From assembly GCA_963834725.1 (NCBI GenBank), contig CAWICN010000001.1:1302001-1366000 (forward strand): a stretch of DNA of 64,000 bases, in the 5' to 3' direction. The notes under the pieces were generated by a model. It was not told where the DNA came from. It made no database searches and saw only the letters and a list, made by a program, of their open reading frames with translations. Position 1 is the stretch's first letter. The number at the start of each line of letters is the position of its first letter. The position numbers and the translations under genes are program-made. The stretch is from PALSA-693 sp963834725. GTDB lineage: Bacteria; Actinomycetota; Acidimicrobiia; Acidimicrobiales; Palsa-688. This document shows positions 14,721 through 22,789 of the stretch, piece after piece.

Positions 14721-15788
14721 GTGCTCGACCCCCTGAACGTAGAGGAAGCGATCGACCTGCTCGACCGGGTGCGGTCCGGCCAGGGCGCCGACGAGTTCGG
14801 TGTCGCCGTCGGCCGTCCCGTGCTGCTCGTCGAGCTCGATCAGCCGGTGTCGGGCGACGAGCTGCGGCCGCCCGCGGGATGGCCGTGCGTGCTCGTAGCC
14901 ACCAGTACCTCCTCCGACGCCCCGGTCGCACCGGTTGGACCGGACGTGCTGATCAGCGCCGCCGTTGATCCCCCCCGACCGTGGGTCGGAGCACAGGGTC
15001 GGGCCAGCGAAGCCACCTGGGCGGTGGAGGAGGCGGTGCTGCGCAGCCCGCAGGCGGCCACCGCGCTCGTTCAGGTCATACGGGTGGGGGTGACGCTCGA
15101 ACCGGCCGCCGCGCTGGTGGTCGAGTCGCTGGCCTACTCGATGCTGCAAAGCGGTCCGGAGCATGGCGAGTGGCTCGCCACCCGGCCGCAGAGGGCTGCC
15201 GACGGCCGGACGGATCCGGTGGTCCAGCTGGATCGTCAGGCCGATGCCCTGTGGGTCACCCTGGACCGGCCCGAGCGTCGTAACGCTTACAGCGCCCGCA
15301 TGCGCGACGAACTGGTCGGAGCCCTGGAGCTGGCGGCCCACGATCCGACGGTGGCGTCCATCCACCTGCGCGGCAACGGACCCAACTTCTCCAGCGGAGG
15401 CGACCTGGCGGAGTTCGGGACCCGCCCTGATCCGGCGACCGCCCACGGTATCCGGGTCCAGAGGAGCGCCGGGTGGTGGATAAGCCAGCTGCGTCCGAAG
15501 GTGACTGCTCACCTCCACGGGGCATGTGTCGGAGCCGGGATCGAGTTGAGCGCGTTCGCCGGCACCATCGAGGCCGCCGAGGGGACGACCATGTCGCTGC
15601 CCGAGGTGGGCATGGGGCTGATCCCCGGTGCGGGCGGCACCGCGAGCATCCCTCGCCGGATCGGGCCACAGCGAGCGGCCTGGCTGGCCCTCACCGGCAC
15701 CCGCCTGGGCGCTGCCACCGCGGCGCAGTGGGGGCTCGTCGACCGGATCGTCTGCCCCCAGGGCGAGTCCGTTCAGGGCGGGTCGTAG
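14721..15788 (+). CDS. Enoyl-CoA hydratase/isomerase with an N-terminal extension
   Basis: 355 residues. The crotonase domain occupies about residues 165-350: LWVTLDRPERRNAYSARMRDEL, the oxyanion-hole strands IHLRGNGPNFSSGGDLAEFG and AHLHGACVGAGIELSAFA, and the active-site helix MSLPEVGMGLIPGAGGTASIPRRIG, with Glu where hydratases place a catalytic acid. The first ~160 residues are an extension without recognisable motifs (PVLLVELDQPVS, VEEAVLRSPQAATALVQVIR), reminiscent of a degenerate second crotonase half. Start GTG 14721. The PHP gene follows 12 bp downstream. Confidence 0.82.
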   Translation: MLDPLNVEEAIDLLDRVRSGQGADEFGVAVGRPVLLVELDQPVSGDELRPPAGWPCVLVATSTSSDAPVAPVGPDVLISAAVDPPRPWVGAQGRASEATWAVEEAVLRSPQAATALVQVIRVGVTLEPAAALVVESLAYSMLQSGPEHGEWLATRPQRAADGRTDPVVQLDRQADALWVTLDRPERRNAYSARMRDELVGALELAAHDPTVASIHLRGNGPNFSSGGDLAEFGTRPDPATAHGIRVQRSAGWWISQLRPKVTAHLHGACVGAGIELSAFAGTIEAAEGTTMSLPEVGMGLIPGAGGTASIPRRIGPQRAAWLALTGTRLGAATAAQWGLVDRIVCPQGESVQGGS

Positions 15789-15800
15789 GCAGGACCCGGC

Positions 15801-16844
15801 GTGGTAGACGCCAACAGTGCCCTCGACGCGGTCAGGGCCCTCGAACGGATTGCGTACATCCTGGAGCGAGGGCAGGCCGAGATCTACAAGGTGCGAGCTT
15901 TTCGCCGGGCCGCCCGATCGCTGGCCACCCTCGACCCCGAACAGCTCGCGTCGTTGGCCGGAGCCGGCCGGCTCCGCGAGATACCCGGTGTGGGCGATAC
16001 CACCGCCCGGGTGATCGACGAAGCCCTCGCGGGCCGAACCCCCGCCTACCTCCAGGAGCTCGAGGAGGACCCGAGGGTCGCGCTGGCTCCCGACGTCCAG
16101 CGGGTGCGCCAGGCGCTCAGGGGGGACTGCCACAGTCATTCCGATTGGTCCGACGGGGGCAGTCCCATCATCGAAATGGCGGCGGCCGCTCTGGCTCTGG
16201 GCCACCGCTACCTGGCCCTGACCGATCACAGCCCGCGACTGACCGTCGCCCACGGCCTCGACGCCGACCGGCTCCGCGCTCAGCTCGACGTGGTGGCGGA
16301 GATCAATGGTCAGTTCGACGGGGCGTTCAGGATCCTGACCGGTATCGAGGTGGACATCCTGGAAGACGGCTCACTGGATCAGGACGAGGATCTGCTGGCC
16401 GGGCTCGACGTGGTCGTGGCCAGCGTGCACTCGAAGCTGGCCATGGACGCGCCGGCCATGACCCGGCGGATGCTCGCCGCGATCGAGAGTCCGCACACCG
16501 ACATCCTCGGGCACTGCACCGGGCGCATTGTGGTCGGCCGGGGGAGGAAGCCTTCGCAGTTCGACCCGGATGTGATCTTCGACGCCTGCGCCCGCACCGG
16601 CACGGCGGTCGAGATCAATTCCCGGCCGGAACGTCGCGACCCACCCCTCGAGCTGCTGCGGTCGGCGGTGGAGCACGGGTGCCTGTTCAGCGTCGACACC
16701 GATGCTCACGCCCCCGGCCAGCTCGAATGGCTCGAGCTCGGCTGCCAGCAGGCCGTCGAGGCGGCCGTTCCCGTGGAACGGATCGTCAACGGCTGGGACC
16801 GGGATGACTTCCTCGCCTGGTCCCGCGAGCGGCGCGGGGGGTGA
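15801..16844 (+). CDS. PHP-domain phosphoesterase with helix-hairpin-helix N-terminus
   Basis: 347 residues. Residues 1-~100 resemble the N-terminal helical and HhH region of family X DNA polymerases (YKVRAFRRAARSLATL; AGRLREIPGVGDTTARVIDEAL). Residues ~110-345 are a PHP domain: GDCHSHSDWSDGG, YLALTDHSPRL, ILTGIEVDILEDGSLD, VVASVHSKL, ILGHCTGR, VEINSRPERRDPP and FSVDTDAHAPGQLEWL supply the trinuclear metal-site residues. The polymerase palm is absent, so it is a stand-alone PHP nuclease or phosphatase, possibly in DNA repair. Start GTG 15801, 12 bp after the hydratase stop. Confidence 0.85.
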   Translation: MVDANSALDAVRALERIAYILERGQAEIYKVRAFRRAARSLATLDPEQLASLAGAGRLREIPGVGDTTARVIDEALAGRTPAYLQELEEDPRVALAPDVQRVRQALRGDCHSHSDWSDGGSPIIEMAAAALALGHRYLALTDHSPRLTVAHGLDADRLRAQLDVVAEINGQFDGAFRILTGIEVDILEDGSLDQDEDLLAGLDVVVASVHSKLAMDAPAMTRRMLAAIESPHTDILGHCTGRIVVGRGRKPSQFDPDVIFDACARTGTAVEINSRPERRDPPLELLRSAVEHGCLFSVDTDAHAPGQLEWLELGCQQAVEAAVPVERIVNGWDRDDFLAWSRERRGG

Positions 16845-16945
16845 CAGCGGGCGGTGGCCCGGTAGTTGGAGGGCATGACCGCCGTTCCTCAGCTTTTGGC
16901 GTCAACCGGCCCAATCGATTTGACGGTATGTGCGACGATGCCGGG

Positions 16946-17187
16946 ATGTCGCCAACCACGCGAATCGGGATTCTCTCGGACACCCACATGCCAGGCTCGC
17001 TCCGGGAGATCTGGCCCGAGGTGGGGGAGGCGTTCGCCGGGGTCGATCTGATCCTCCATTCGGGCGACATCTGCCATCCCCTGGTGCTCGACCAGCTCGA
17101 GCAGTGGGCGCCGGTGCTGGCCGCCCGCGGCAACAACGATCTCTTCGGGCCGGACCCCCGGGTGGCGGATATTCAACGGCGGGGTCT
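16946..17187 (+). pseudogene. Truncated YfcE-type metallophosphoesterase
   Basis: The ATG at 16946 opens a clear calcineurin-like phosphoesterase N-terminus: RIGILSDTHMPGSLRE (metal-binding DTH), DLILHSGDICHPLVLDQL (GDI), and VLAARGNNDLFGPDPRVADIQ (GNND). The homology stops near 17187 after about 80 of the usual ~160-170 residues. The GHxH part is missing, and the open frame merely runs on antisense through the HAD gene. The break coincides with the HAD gene's stop codon (17186-17188), so this is the edge of a deletion or rearrangement. An intact relative lies at 45422-46012. Confidence 0.7.
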
Positions 17188-17650
17188 AGCCCGACCCGTC
17201 AGACTCCGGCACCAGGTCAGGGCGGGACACCTGGCCCGGCCACCAGCGCGGATGGTCGGTCCGGCCGGTCGCCGCCACCTCGGTCACGACCTGATACACC
17301 GACTCGAGCTCCTCGTCGTCGTCGCTGCGGGACGAATAGAACTCCGGGATGTGATAACCGCCGAAGTGCCGCACGATCCCGGGGTAGTCGTCGATGACGA
17401 AATCGGGCATCGGGGCCACCTCCAGCCGCTTGAGGCCCGCATCAAAATCGTGCAGCGGCTTGGCGAACACGCCGCTCAGGTACGGTTCCAGCTCGTGGCG
17501 GCGCACCACCGACCACCGGGCCCCTTCCCCCGACCACAGGTACACCTGGTGGCCGTCTTCGACCAGCCGGCTGAAGACCTCCTTCGTCCGATTCCGCAGG
17601 GCCTGGTCGAACGAAAGGATGGTGTAGTCGCAGTCAAAGAAGATGTTCAC
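17186..17650 (-). CDS. HAD-superfamily hydrolase-like protein
   Basis: 154 residues. The N-terminal FFDCDYTILSFDQ holds the DxDxT nucleophile motif (Asp-Cys-Asp-Tyr-Thr), YLWSGEGARW follows with the motif II Ser, and PMPDFVIDDYPGIVRHFGG gives the acidic motif IV. It is short, with almost no cap, so it is probably a small phosphatase or phosphohydrolase; substrate unknown. The start is GTG at 17650, which places the nucleophile strand at the N-terminus; longer frames upstream lack similarity. Its stop marks the breakpoint of the truncated phosphoesterase on the other strand. Confidence 0.75.
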   Translation of the reverse strand: MNIFFDCDYTILSFDQALRNRTKEVFSRLVEDGHQVYLWSGEGARWSVVRRHELEPYLSGVFAKPLHDFDAGLKRLEVAPMPDFVIDDYPGIVRHFGGYHIPEFYSSRSDDDEELESVYQVVTEVAATGRTDHPRWWPGQVSRPDLVPESDGSG

Positions 17651-17696
17651 GGCAAGGACGAGGTTAGCGCCGCGGGCTGTCCCGGCGACAATCGTG

Positions 17697-18644
17697 TCAT
17701 TTGATGGCCAGCGCGTTGGGGGGTGAACCGATACCTCCGGGCGAGTTGAGCGGCGCACTGGTGAAGAACATCTCGTAGACGCCGTCGGCCGCGCAGTCGG
17801 CAGCCAGGTCCTCGGTCCACCAGAGCTCGCCCAGAGCCATGCCGAACTGACCGATCAGAATCCGATGCAGGAACCCGGTGGGCCGTTGACGATCCGCCGG
17901 CGTGGTCTCGACCGCGAACGTGTCGGACGCCACGGCTGCCACGTGGCTGTCCCACAGGTACCGGCACATGTCCTCACCCTGGGCCACACCTGGCGTCGAG
18001 GGAGCGCGGTTCTGCTTCCATCGCGCCGCGGCCGGTTGGTTGACGAACCATGCCGCGAAGCCGGTATGGATGAGCAGGATGTCGCCCGGCCGGAATTCCA
18101 CGCCCGACCGCGTACGGGCCAGCTCCAGATCTTCAACGCTGAATGCCGTACTGGTGCCCGGATCGTACGGGCGGCCGGCGTCGGCGAGGGTCGCCACCAT
18201 ATCCAGGAGCACGGCTCGGCCGGCTATGCCGTGCCGGGCCCAGTGGTCGATGGTGTTGCGACGCCCGCTGGCTATGTCCTCCTCGGTTGCCCCGTTGTAG
18301 AACATGTTCGGTGCGTAGCCGACGTGCCCGAGCGAGTCCCACTGGCTCGAGCCTTGAGGGAAGAAGTTGTCGAGCACGTCGTCGAACCCGAAGGTGCCGG
18401 GCGCGTGCAGGACGCGGTGGCGGGGCACGCCCCGGCTCGCCGCGACCGGGGGGTTAAAGGTATCGAGGGGAGCATCGAGGGGGAACAGGGCACCTCTGCG
18501 GATGAGCTTGGCCGCGGCGAGGACCCGCTCCGGCGTCAGGAGATTGAACAGACCGACGTTGTCGTCGGCACCAAAGACACCCCAAGCACTGCGGCCGCCT
18601 TCGGGGGCGGCAGGTAGCTCGTCGTAGCTCGGCAGTTCGGCCAT
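17697..18644 (-). CDS. Cyclase-family protein (kynurenine-formamidase-like metal hydrolase)
   Basis: 315 residues. The metal-binding region SSQWDSLGHVGY and the later IHTGFAAWF, DSHVAAVASDTFAVE and HRILIGQFGMALGELWW segments fit the cyclase family (Pfam Cyclase), which includes arylformamidases and polyketide-type hydrolases acting through a metal site. It begins at ATG 18644, directly after a strong Shine-Dalgarno sequence (GGAGGAGGGA). It is monocistronic on the minus strand; the substrate cannot be told. Confidence 0.85.
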   Translation of the reverse strand: MAELPSYDELPAAPEGGRSAWGVFGADDNVGLFNLLTPERVLAAAKLIRRGALFPLDAPLDTFNPPVAASRGVPRHRVLHAPGTFGFDDVLDNFFPQGSSQWDSLGHVGYAPNMFYNGATEEDIASGRRNTIDHWARHGIAGRAVLLDMVATLADAGRPYDPGTSTAFSVEDLELARTRSGVEFRPGDILLIHTGFAAWFVNQPAAARWKQNRAPSTPGVAQGEDMCRYLWDSHVAAVASDTFAVETTPADRQRPTGFLHRILIGQFGMALGELWWTEDLAADCAADGVYEMFFTSAPLNSPGGIGSPPNALAIK

Positions 18645-18855
18645 TCTCCCTCCTCCGGGGCCGGCCATCGGCCCGGCCCTCATCGATTGCCCCAGCGACG
18701 GGCTGAGCGTACCGGGCGGGACGGCCGCCTGCCGGAGAGCGCTTCAATGCGCCGGGGTCCTCCGACGAGCAAGACAGGCGGCCTGGACACCTGCCGGAGC
18801 CGAGGTCGTCGAGATCCGACGGGCCGCCCATCCGGGTGCGACCGGCGGCGGTCTC
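18645..18855. other. Intergenic gap without a recognised gene
   Basis: 211 bp between the cyclase start and the stop of the gene upstream on the same strand. It must hold the cyclase promoter, but no clear -35/-10 pair is apparent and no coding remnant was recognised. Confidence 0.5.
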
Positions 18856-19419
18856 CTATGAGAAACCGGCCGCTGCGGTGGGCGGGGCGGCCGGGGTGGG
18901 CTGACCGATCGGGGTGGGCGGGGCGGCCGGAGTGGGCAGGCCGGCCGGGGCCGGGGTGGGCTGACCGATCGGGGCGGGCAGGCCGGCCGGGGCCGGGGTG
19001 GGCGGCCCAGCTGGACCCGCGGGGCCAGAAGCCGGCCGCCGGCGGCCCGACCGTGAGCCGCCCGACCTCGGCGGCGCCGGCAACCGGCCCGGAGCGATCA
19101 GGCCGTCGGGCAGATCCGCACAGCACACACAGCGATCCCGGTGAAACTCGTCCCGGTCATCGGCGCTCACGATCTCCACGGTGCCAGTCAAGCTGTGCCG
19201 GAACACATCGCTCGCCTCGGCCCGGCCGGCCTCGACCTCCTCGAGCATCCGGGGGCTGACCGCGGCGCATACCCAGACAGGGACGTCGGGGACACGACGG
19301 TGCTGAACCAGCCACCGCTGCCCGTCCTCGTCGGTGGCCGACCCAAGGAAGCAGCTGTCACTCTGGCAGAAGACCGTGTCGACGTCGAGCTGCAGGTCCC
19401 ATCCGCACACGGTCAACAT
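18856..19419 (-). CDS. Uncharacterised protein with Cys-rich core and repetitive Pro/Ala tail
   Basis: 187 residues. Residues 1-~110 look like a small folded domain (VCGWDLQLDVDTVF, CFLGSATDEDGQRWLV, RHSLTGTVEIVS) ending in a CVCC-containing motif (HRDRCVCCADLPDG) that could bind metal. The last ~75 residues are low-complexity PTPAPAGLP/APIGQ repeats. I do not recognise the family. The start ATG 19419 follows a textbook ribosome-binding site (AAAGGAGG). It is divergent from a TetR regulator, which may control it. Confidence 0.75.
   Translation of the reverse strand: MLTVCGWDLQLDVDTVFCQSDSCFLGSATDEDGQRWLVQHRRVPDVPVWVCAAVSPRMLEEVEAGRAEASDVFRHSLTGTVEIVSADDRDEFHRDRCVCCADLPDGLIAPGRLPAPPRSGGSRSGRRRPASGPAGPAGPPTPAPAGLPAPIGQPTPAPAGLPTPAAPPTPIGQPTPAAPPTAAAGFS
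18880..19010. repeat. ~60-bp in-frame repeat at the 3' end of the Pro/Ala-tail gene
   Basis: GGTGGGCTGACCGATCGGGG recurs at about 18895 and 18955, a 60-bp period, with shorter GGCAGGCCGGCC sub-repeats between. On the minus strand this gives repeated PTPAPAGLP and PIGQPTPA. The period is a multiple of three. Confidence 0.75.
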
Positions 19420-19572
19420 GGCTGTCCTCCTTTCGCGGTTGTACCAGATTCCGGTCCGGTAATCGGTGATACGGGCGATACGAATCTGCGTCATCTCGGT
19501 CATCCGGCCGGGTGGCATGAGGCTGGCCGGGGCGGAGAAACCTGGCCCACGGTCCAGCCGCCATCCCAACAT

Positions 19573-19602
19573 TTGACAGTCCCTGACAAGGCGTTGTACG
19601 CT
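19573..19602 (+). promoter_or_regulatory. Candidate promoter of the TetR regulator
   Basis: TTGACA (19573-19578), an 18-base spacer and TACGCT (19597-19602) form a good -35/-10 pair in the divergent gap, 44 bp before the regulator start. The nearby TGACAG and TGACAAG direct half-sites could be regulator contacts. Inferred from consensus only. Confidence 0.45.
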
Positions 19603-19645
19603 CGCCCCAACGGGCGCGGGTCCGTCGGCGATCACCCCCCGATCG

Positions 19646-20344
19646 ATGATGGGCCCGGCCCTTCCCCGCACCGCTTCTGAGGTCGTCACGCAGCCCACCA
19701 AGAGCGAGCCCGAGGTCAGTTCGAAACCCCCCGCTGGCGGATGGCAGCGCCGGCGCGAGCGCATCTCGCTCGAGATCGAACGATCCGCGCTCGAGCTGTT
19801 CGCTGGCTCCAGCCCTGATGATGTGACGATCGACCACATCGCCGCCGCGGCTGGCATCTCGAACCGCACCTTCTTCCGTTATTTCGCCACACGGGACGAG
19901 GTGCTGGCAGCCCTGCCGCGTCGCTCGCTCGGACGGCTGTCCGAGTTGGTGCAGGCCCGGCCGGCGTCGGAGAGCGTTCTGCAGGCCTTTACAGAGGCCG
20001 AGCACGCCGGTGGGCTGGACCCATCGGAAAGCGAACTGGCCCTGCTCTGGGGCATCGTCGTGGAACGGTCACCGATGGCAGCGAACAGAGCCCTGGCCGA
20101 TTCCGCGGTCAGCGCGGCAACCACCTACCAGCGGCTGATTGCCGAGCGCACCGGAGCCGACCCCGACGACCCCGAGGTGGGCGCCATGGCCGCGGCGATC
20201 GCCGGCGTCATCAGCTACACCTTCGGCCGCTGGCTGCGCCTCGGGGGGACGGGGGACCTGGGACCGATGATCGCGGACGCCCTCACCGTCCTCAAAGGCA
20301 TCGACAAGGTGCCCGCGCCGGCCGCGACTGACCCTGACGGTTAA
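19646..20344 (+). CDS. TetR-family transcriptional regulator
   Basis: 232 residues. The DNA-binding helix-turn-helix is at residues ~40-85: RISLEIERSALELFAGSSPDDVTIDHIAAAAGISNRTFFRYFATRDEVLAALP. In TetR proteins the RTFFRYF segment is the recognition-helix end. The C-terminal ~140 residues are the helical ligand-binding domain. It is divergent from the Cys-rich unknown gene and upstream of, but convergent with, the LLM catabolic run. The start is ATG 19646 or 19649; no strong Shine-Dalgarno sequence is seen. Confidence 0.9.
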   Translation: MMGPALPRTASEVVTQPTKSEPEVSSKPPAGGWQRRRERISLEIERSALELFAGSSPDDVTIDHIAAAAGISNRTFFRYFATRDEVLAALPRRSLGRLSELVQARPASESVLQAFTEAEHAGGLDPSESELALLWGIVVERSPMAANRALADSAVSAATTYQRLIAERTGADPDDPEVGAMAAAIAGVISYTFGRWLRLGGTGDLGPMIADALTVLKGIDKVPAPAATDPDG

Positions 20345-20380
20345 GGGATCCGCTCGGCCGGCTTCGGTCTACACCGCCGC

Positions 20381-21577
20381 TTACGACAAGGCCCTCGATT
20401 GCACCTCGTCAGGCAACACGTGGCCGTCCTTGTCGGCCCATTCGGCCTGATGCTTGGCGATCATCTGCTGGGCGGCATTGACCCGTTTGGTGACCACCTC
20501 CTGCTGGTTCACGGTCACCCATCGGTATGAGTCCAGGCGGTTGCGATTGGCGCCCGCGAAATGCGGGATCACGTACTGGGCGTACAGTTCCACGGATCGC
20601 TTAAGGGCGGGCCAGTCGGCCCAATTGGAGATCTGAAGCAACAGGCAGCCGAACTCTCCCTGCTTCTCGTACAACCGCTCAATACGGCGGATGGCGTCGT
20701 CAGGGGTGCCGACGACGGCTATCTCATGCTCCATGACCCAATCGACGTAATCGGCGCCCTCCGGGACCAGAAAACGGGGCTGGTTGTTGTTGAAATACCG
20801 GATGGACTCCTCGCAGCCCCAGCGGATATCCGCCACCGCCTGCTCCCTCGAATCCGCCAGGTGCATGTTGACGACGCAGCGCAGGCGGCTGCGGTCCATC
20901 TCCCGGCCGTTCTCGGCAGCAATGTCGCAGGCGATTTTCCAGTTGGTGTCGAGGGCGTCGAAGCCCGCCCGATCGCCGGCCGCCACACACAGCATCCCCA
21001 GGTCATAGCGACCGGCGAGACGCCCGGCCGACGGGGTCACGGCACTGGCCACGCACACCTCGGGGTACGGGAAGGTGAAGGGGCGAAGATGGGTGCGGCC
21101 GTCACGCATCTGGTACCAGTCGGTCTCCTCGGTAACTGTCTCGCCGCGGAACAGGCGAAGAATCACATCGAGACCCTCCTGCAGCCGGTCGCGGGTGACC
21201 TCCGGCTCGATGCCCATCATCAGGGCATCCGAGGCCAACAGACCCGGTCCGGCACCGAACATGATGCGGCCCCGGGTCATGTGGTCGAGCTGGACGATCC
21301 GGTTGGCCACGTTGAGCGGGTGGTGATAGGGAAGTGACACCACGCCTGTCCCGAACTTGATGTGCTTGGTCCGCTCGGCCGCGGCCGCGATGAACACCTC
21401 CGGCGAGTCGATGGTCTCAACCCCCGCCGAATGGTGCTCGCCGATCCAGGCCTCGTCGAAGCCCAACTCATCGAACCACTCGCAGAGCTGAAGGTCCCGC
21501 TCCAGGGTCAGGGTCGGGTTCTCCCTGATGGAGTGGAACGGCGCGAGGAACATCCCGTGGCGCAGTGGGATCGTCAT
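20381..21577 (-). CDS. LLM-class flavin-dependent monooxygenase (limonene-monooxygenase-like)
   Basis: 398 residues of the bacterial luciferase-like family. FDEAWIGEHHSAGVETIDSP, FGTGVVSLPYHHPLNVANR and MTRGRIMFGAGPGLLASDA are core barrel strands with the flavin and active-site residues. Similar actinobacterial proteins are commonly described as limonene 1,2-monooxygenases, enzymes that epoxidise an alkene using reduced flavin and oxygen. It is the last gene of a five-gene minus-strand run with an epoxide hydrolase just upstream, consistent with epoxidation followed by hydrolysis. The substrate is an inference. Start ATG 21577. Confidence 0.82.
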   Translation of the reverse strand: MTIPLRHGMFLAPFHSIRENPTLTLERDLQLCEWFDELGFDEAWIGEHHSAGVETIDSPEVFIAAAAERTKHIKFGTGVVSLPYHHPLNVANRIVQLDHMTRGRIMFGAGPGLLASDALMMGIEPEVTRDRLQEGLDVILRLFRGETVTEETDWYQMRDGRTHLRPFTFPYPEVCVASAVTPSAGRLAGRYDLGMLCVAAGDRAGFDALDTNWKIACDIAAENGREMDRSRLRCVVNMHLADSREQAVADIRWGCEESIRYFNNNQPRFLVPEGADYVDWVMEHEIAVVGTPDDAIRRIERLYEKQGEFGCLLLQISNWADWPALKRSVELYAQYVIPHFAGANRNRLDSYRWVTVNQQEVVTKRVNAAQQMIAKHQAEWADKDGHVLPDEVQSRALS

Positions 21578-21640
21578 GCCGTGCAGGTTAACGGGCGCCG
21601 CTGGACGGGCGAACGGCCCGTTCACGTGGTCTCGGCAGCA

Positions 21641-22744
21641 CTACCGCACCAGGCGGAAGAAGGCGCGCACATCCTCGACGAAGAGGTCCGGCACCTCCAT
21701 TGCGGCAAAGTGGCCCCCCCGCTCCGGAGTGCTCCAGTGCACGATGTTGTACCGCCGCTCCACCCAGGCGCGCTGAGTGCGACCGATCTCACCTGGATAG
21801 TTGGCGACGCCGGTCGGCACCGTCACCATGGCCTGAGGAAGGGCGGCCCGTCCGGCCTGGCGCATCTCCCAGTAGAGCCGGGCCGCCGAGGTGCCGGTCC
21901 GTGTCACCCAGTAGACCATGACGTTGGTGAGGAGCTGATCTTTGGAAAAAGACCGCTCGGGGTTGCCCTCGCAGTCGCTCCATTCCCGGAACTTCTCGAC
22001 GATCCACCCGGCCAAACCAGCCGGAGAGTCGTCCAGCAGATATCCGATCGTCTGCGGCTTGGTGGATTGGATCTGCTGGTAGCCGCTGCCGGTTGCCGCG
22101 AAGCGCGCCGCGGGCTCGTGCGCCGGGGCCTCCTCGCCCTTCGGAGGAGGGACGCTCAAGAAGTTGACGTGCAGGCCGGCCACCCGCCCGGGTTCCAGAT
22201 CCGCCATGTTGCACGAGATCAAAGAGCCCCAATCGCCCCCCTGGACGCCGTAACGCGCGTAACCGAGCTGCTCCATCACGGTGCCGAACGCCTCCGCGAT
22301 CCGGCGGGGGTTCCAACCCAGACCCGTCGTCGGACCCGAAAAGCCGTATCCCGGAAGCGACGGAATCACCAGGCTGAAGGCGTCCGCTGGGTCCGGGGGG
22401 TCGGTGAACGGGCCGATGACGTCGAGGAACTCCACCACCGAGCCGGGCCAGCCGTGGGAGAGCACCAGGGGGAGGGCGCCGGGGTGGGGTGAGGGCACGT
22501 GCAGGAAATGAATGCGCTGCCCGTCCACCTCGGTCAGGTGCTGCTGATAGGAGTTGAGTCGGGCCTCCGCGGCTCGCCAGTCATAGCCGTCCCGCCAGTA
22601 ATCGACCAATTCGCGCAGGTAGGCGAGCGGCGTGCCCTGCACCCAGGGTTCGGCGGGCGACTCGTTGGGCCAGCGGGTACCGGCCAGACGGTTGCGCAGG
22701 TCGACCAGATCCTCTTCGGGCACCTCGATACGGAAATCTTCCAT
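21641..22744 (-). CDS. Epoxide hydrolase (alpha/beta-hydrolase with EHN domain)
   Basis: 367 residues. The N-terminal EHN domain (residues ~1-110: FRIEVPEEDLVDLRNRLAGTRWP) is followed by the hydrolase fold with the oxyanion motif SHGWPGS and the nucleophile elbow VQGGDWGS, in which Asp attacks the epoxide. GYGFSGPTTGLGWNPRRIA and the C-terminal ERGGHFAAMEVPDLF (catalytic His) complete the set. It opens an epoxide to a diol. It sits between the LLM monooxygenase and the acyl-CoA synthetase. ATG 22744 is used here; a TTG three bases earlier is equally well spaced from GGGGAGGAG. Confidence 0.88.
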   Translation of the reverse strand: MEDFRIEVPEEDLVDLRNRLAGTRWPNESPAEPWVQGTPLAYLRELVDYWRDGYDWRAAEARLNSYQQHLTEVDGQRIHFLHVPSPHPGALPLVLSHGWPGSVVEFLDVIGPFTDPPDPADAFSLVIPSLPGYGFSGPTTGLGWNPRRIAEAFGTVMEQLGYARYGVQGGDWGSLISCNMADLEPGRVAGLHVNFLSVPPPKGEEAPAHEPAARFAATGSGYQQIQSTKPQTIGYLLDDSPAGLAGWIVEKFREWSDCEGNPERSFSKDQLLTNVMVYWVTRTGTSAARLYWEMRQAGRAALPQAMVTVPTGVANYPGEIGRTQRAWVERRYNIVHWSTPERGGHFAAMEVPDLFVEDVRAFFRLVR

Positions 22745-22789
22745 CAATCAAACGCTCCTCCCCTGATTGGGCAACTCGACTCGGCGCCG

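Noticed and set aside
16841..17704. A 287-codon protein fusing phosphoesterase and downstream sequence
   Set aside because: Only residues 36 to ~116 match a phosphoesterase. The rest is antisense to the HAD gene, so the fusion is an artefact of truncation.
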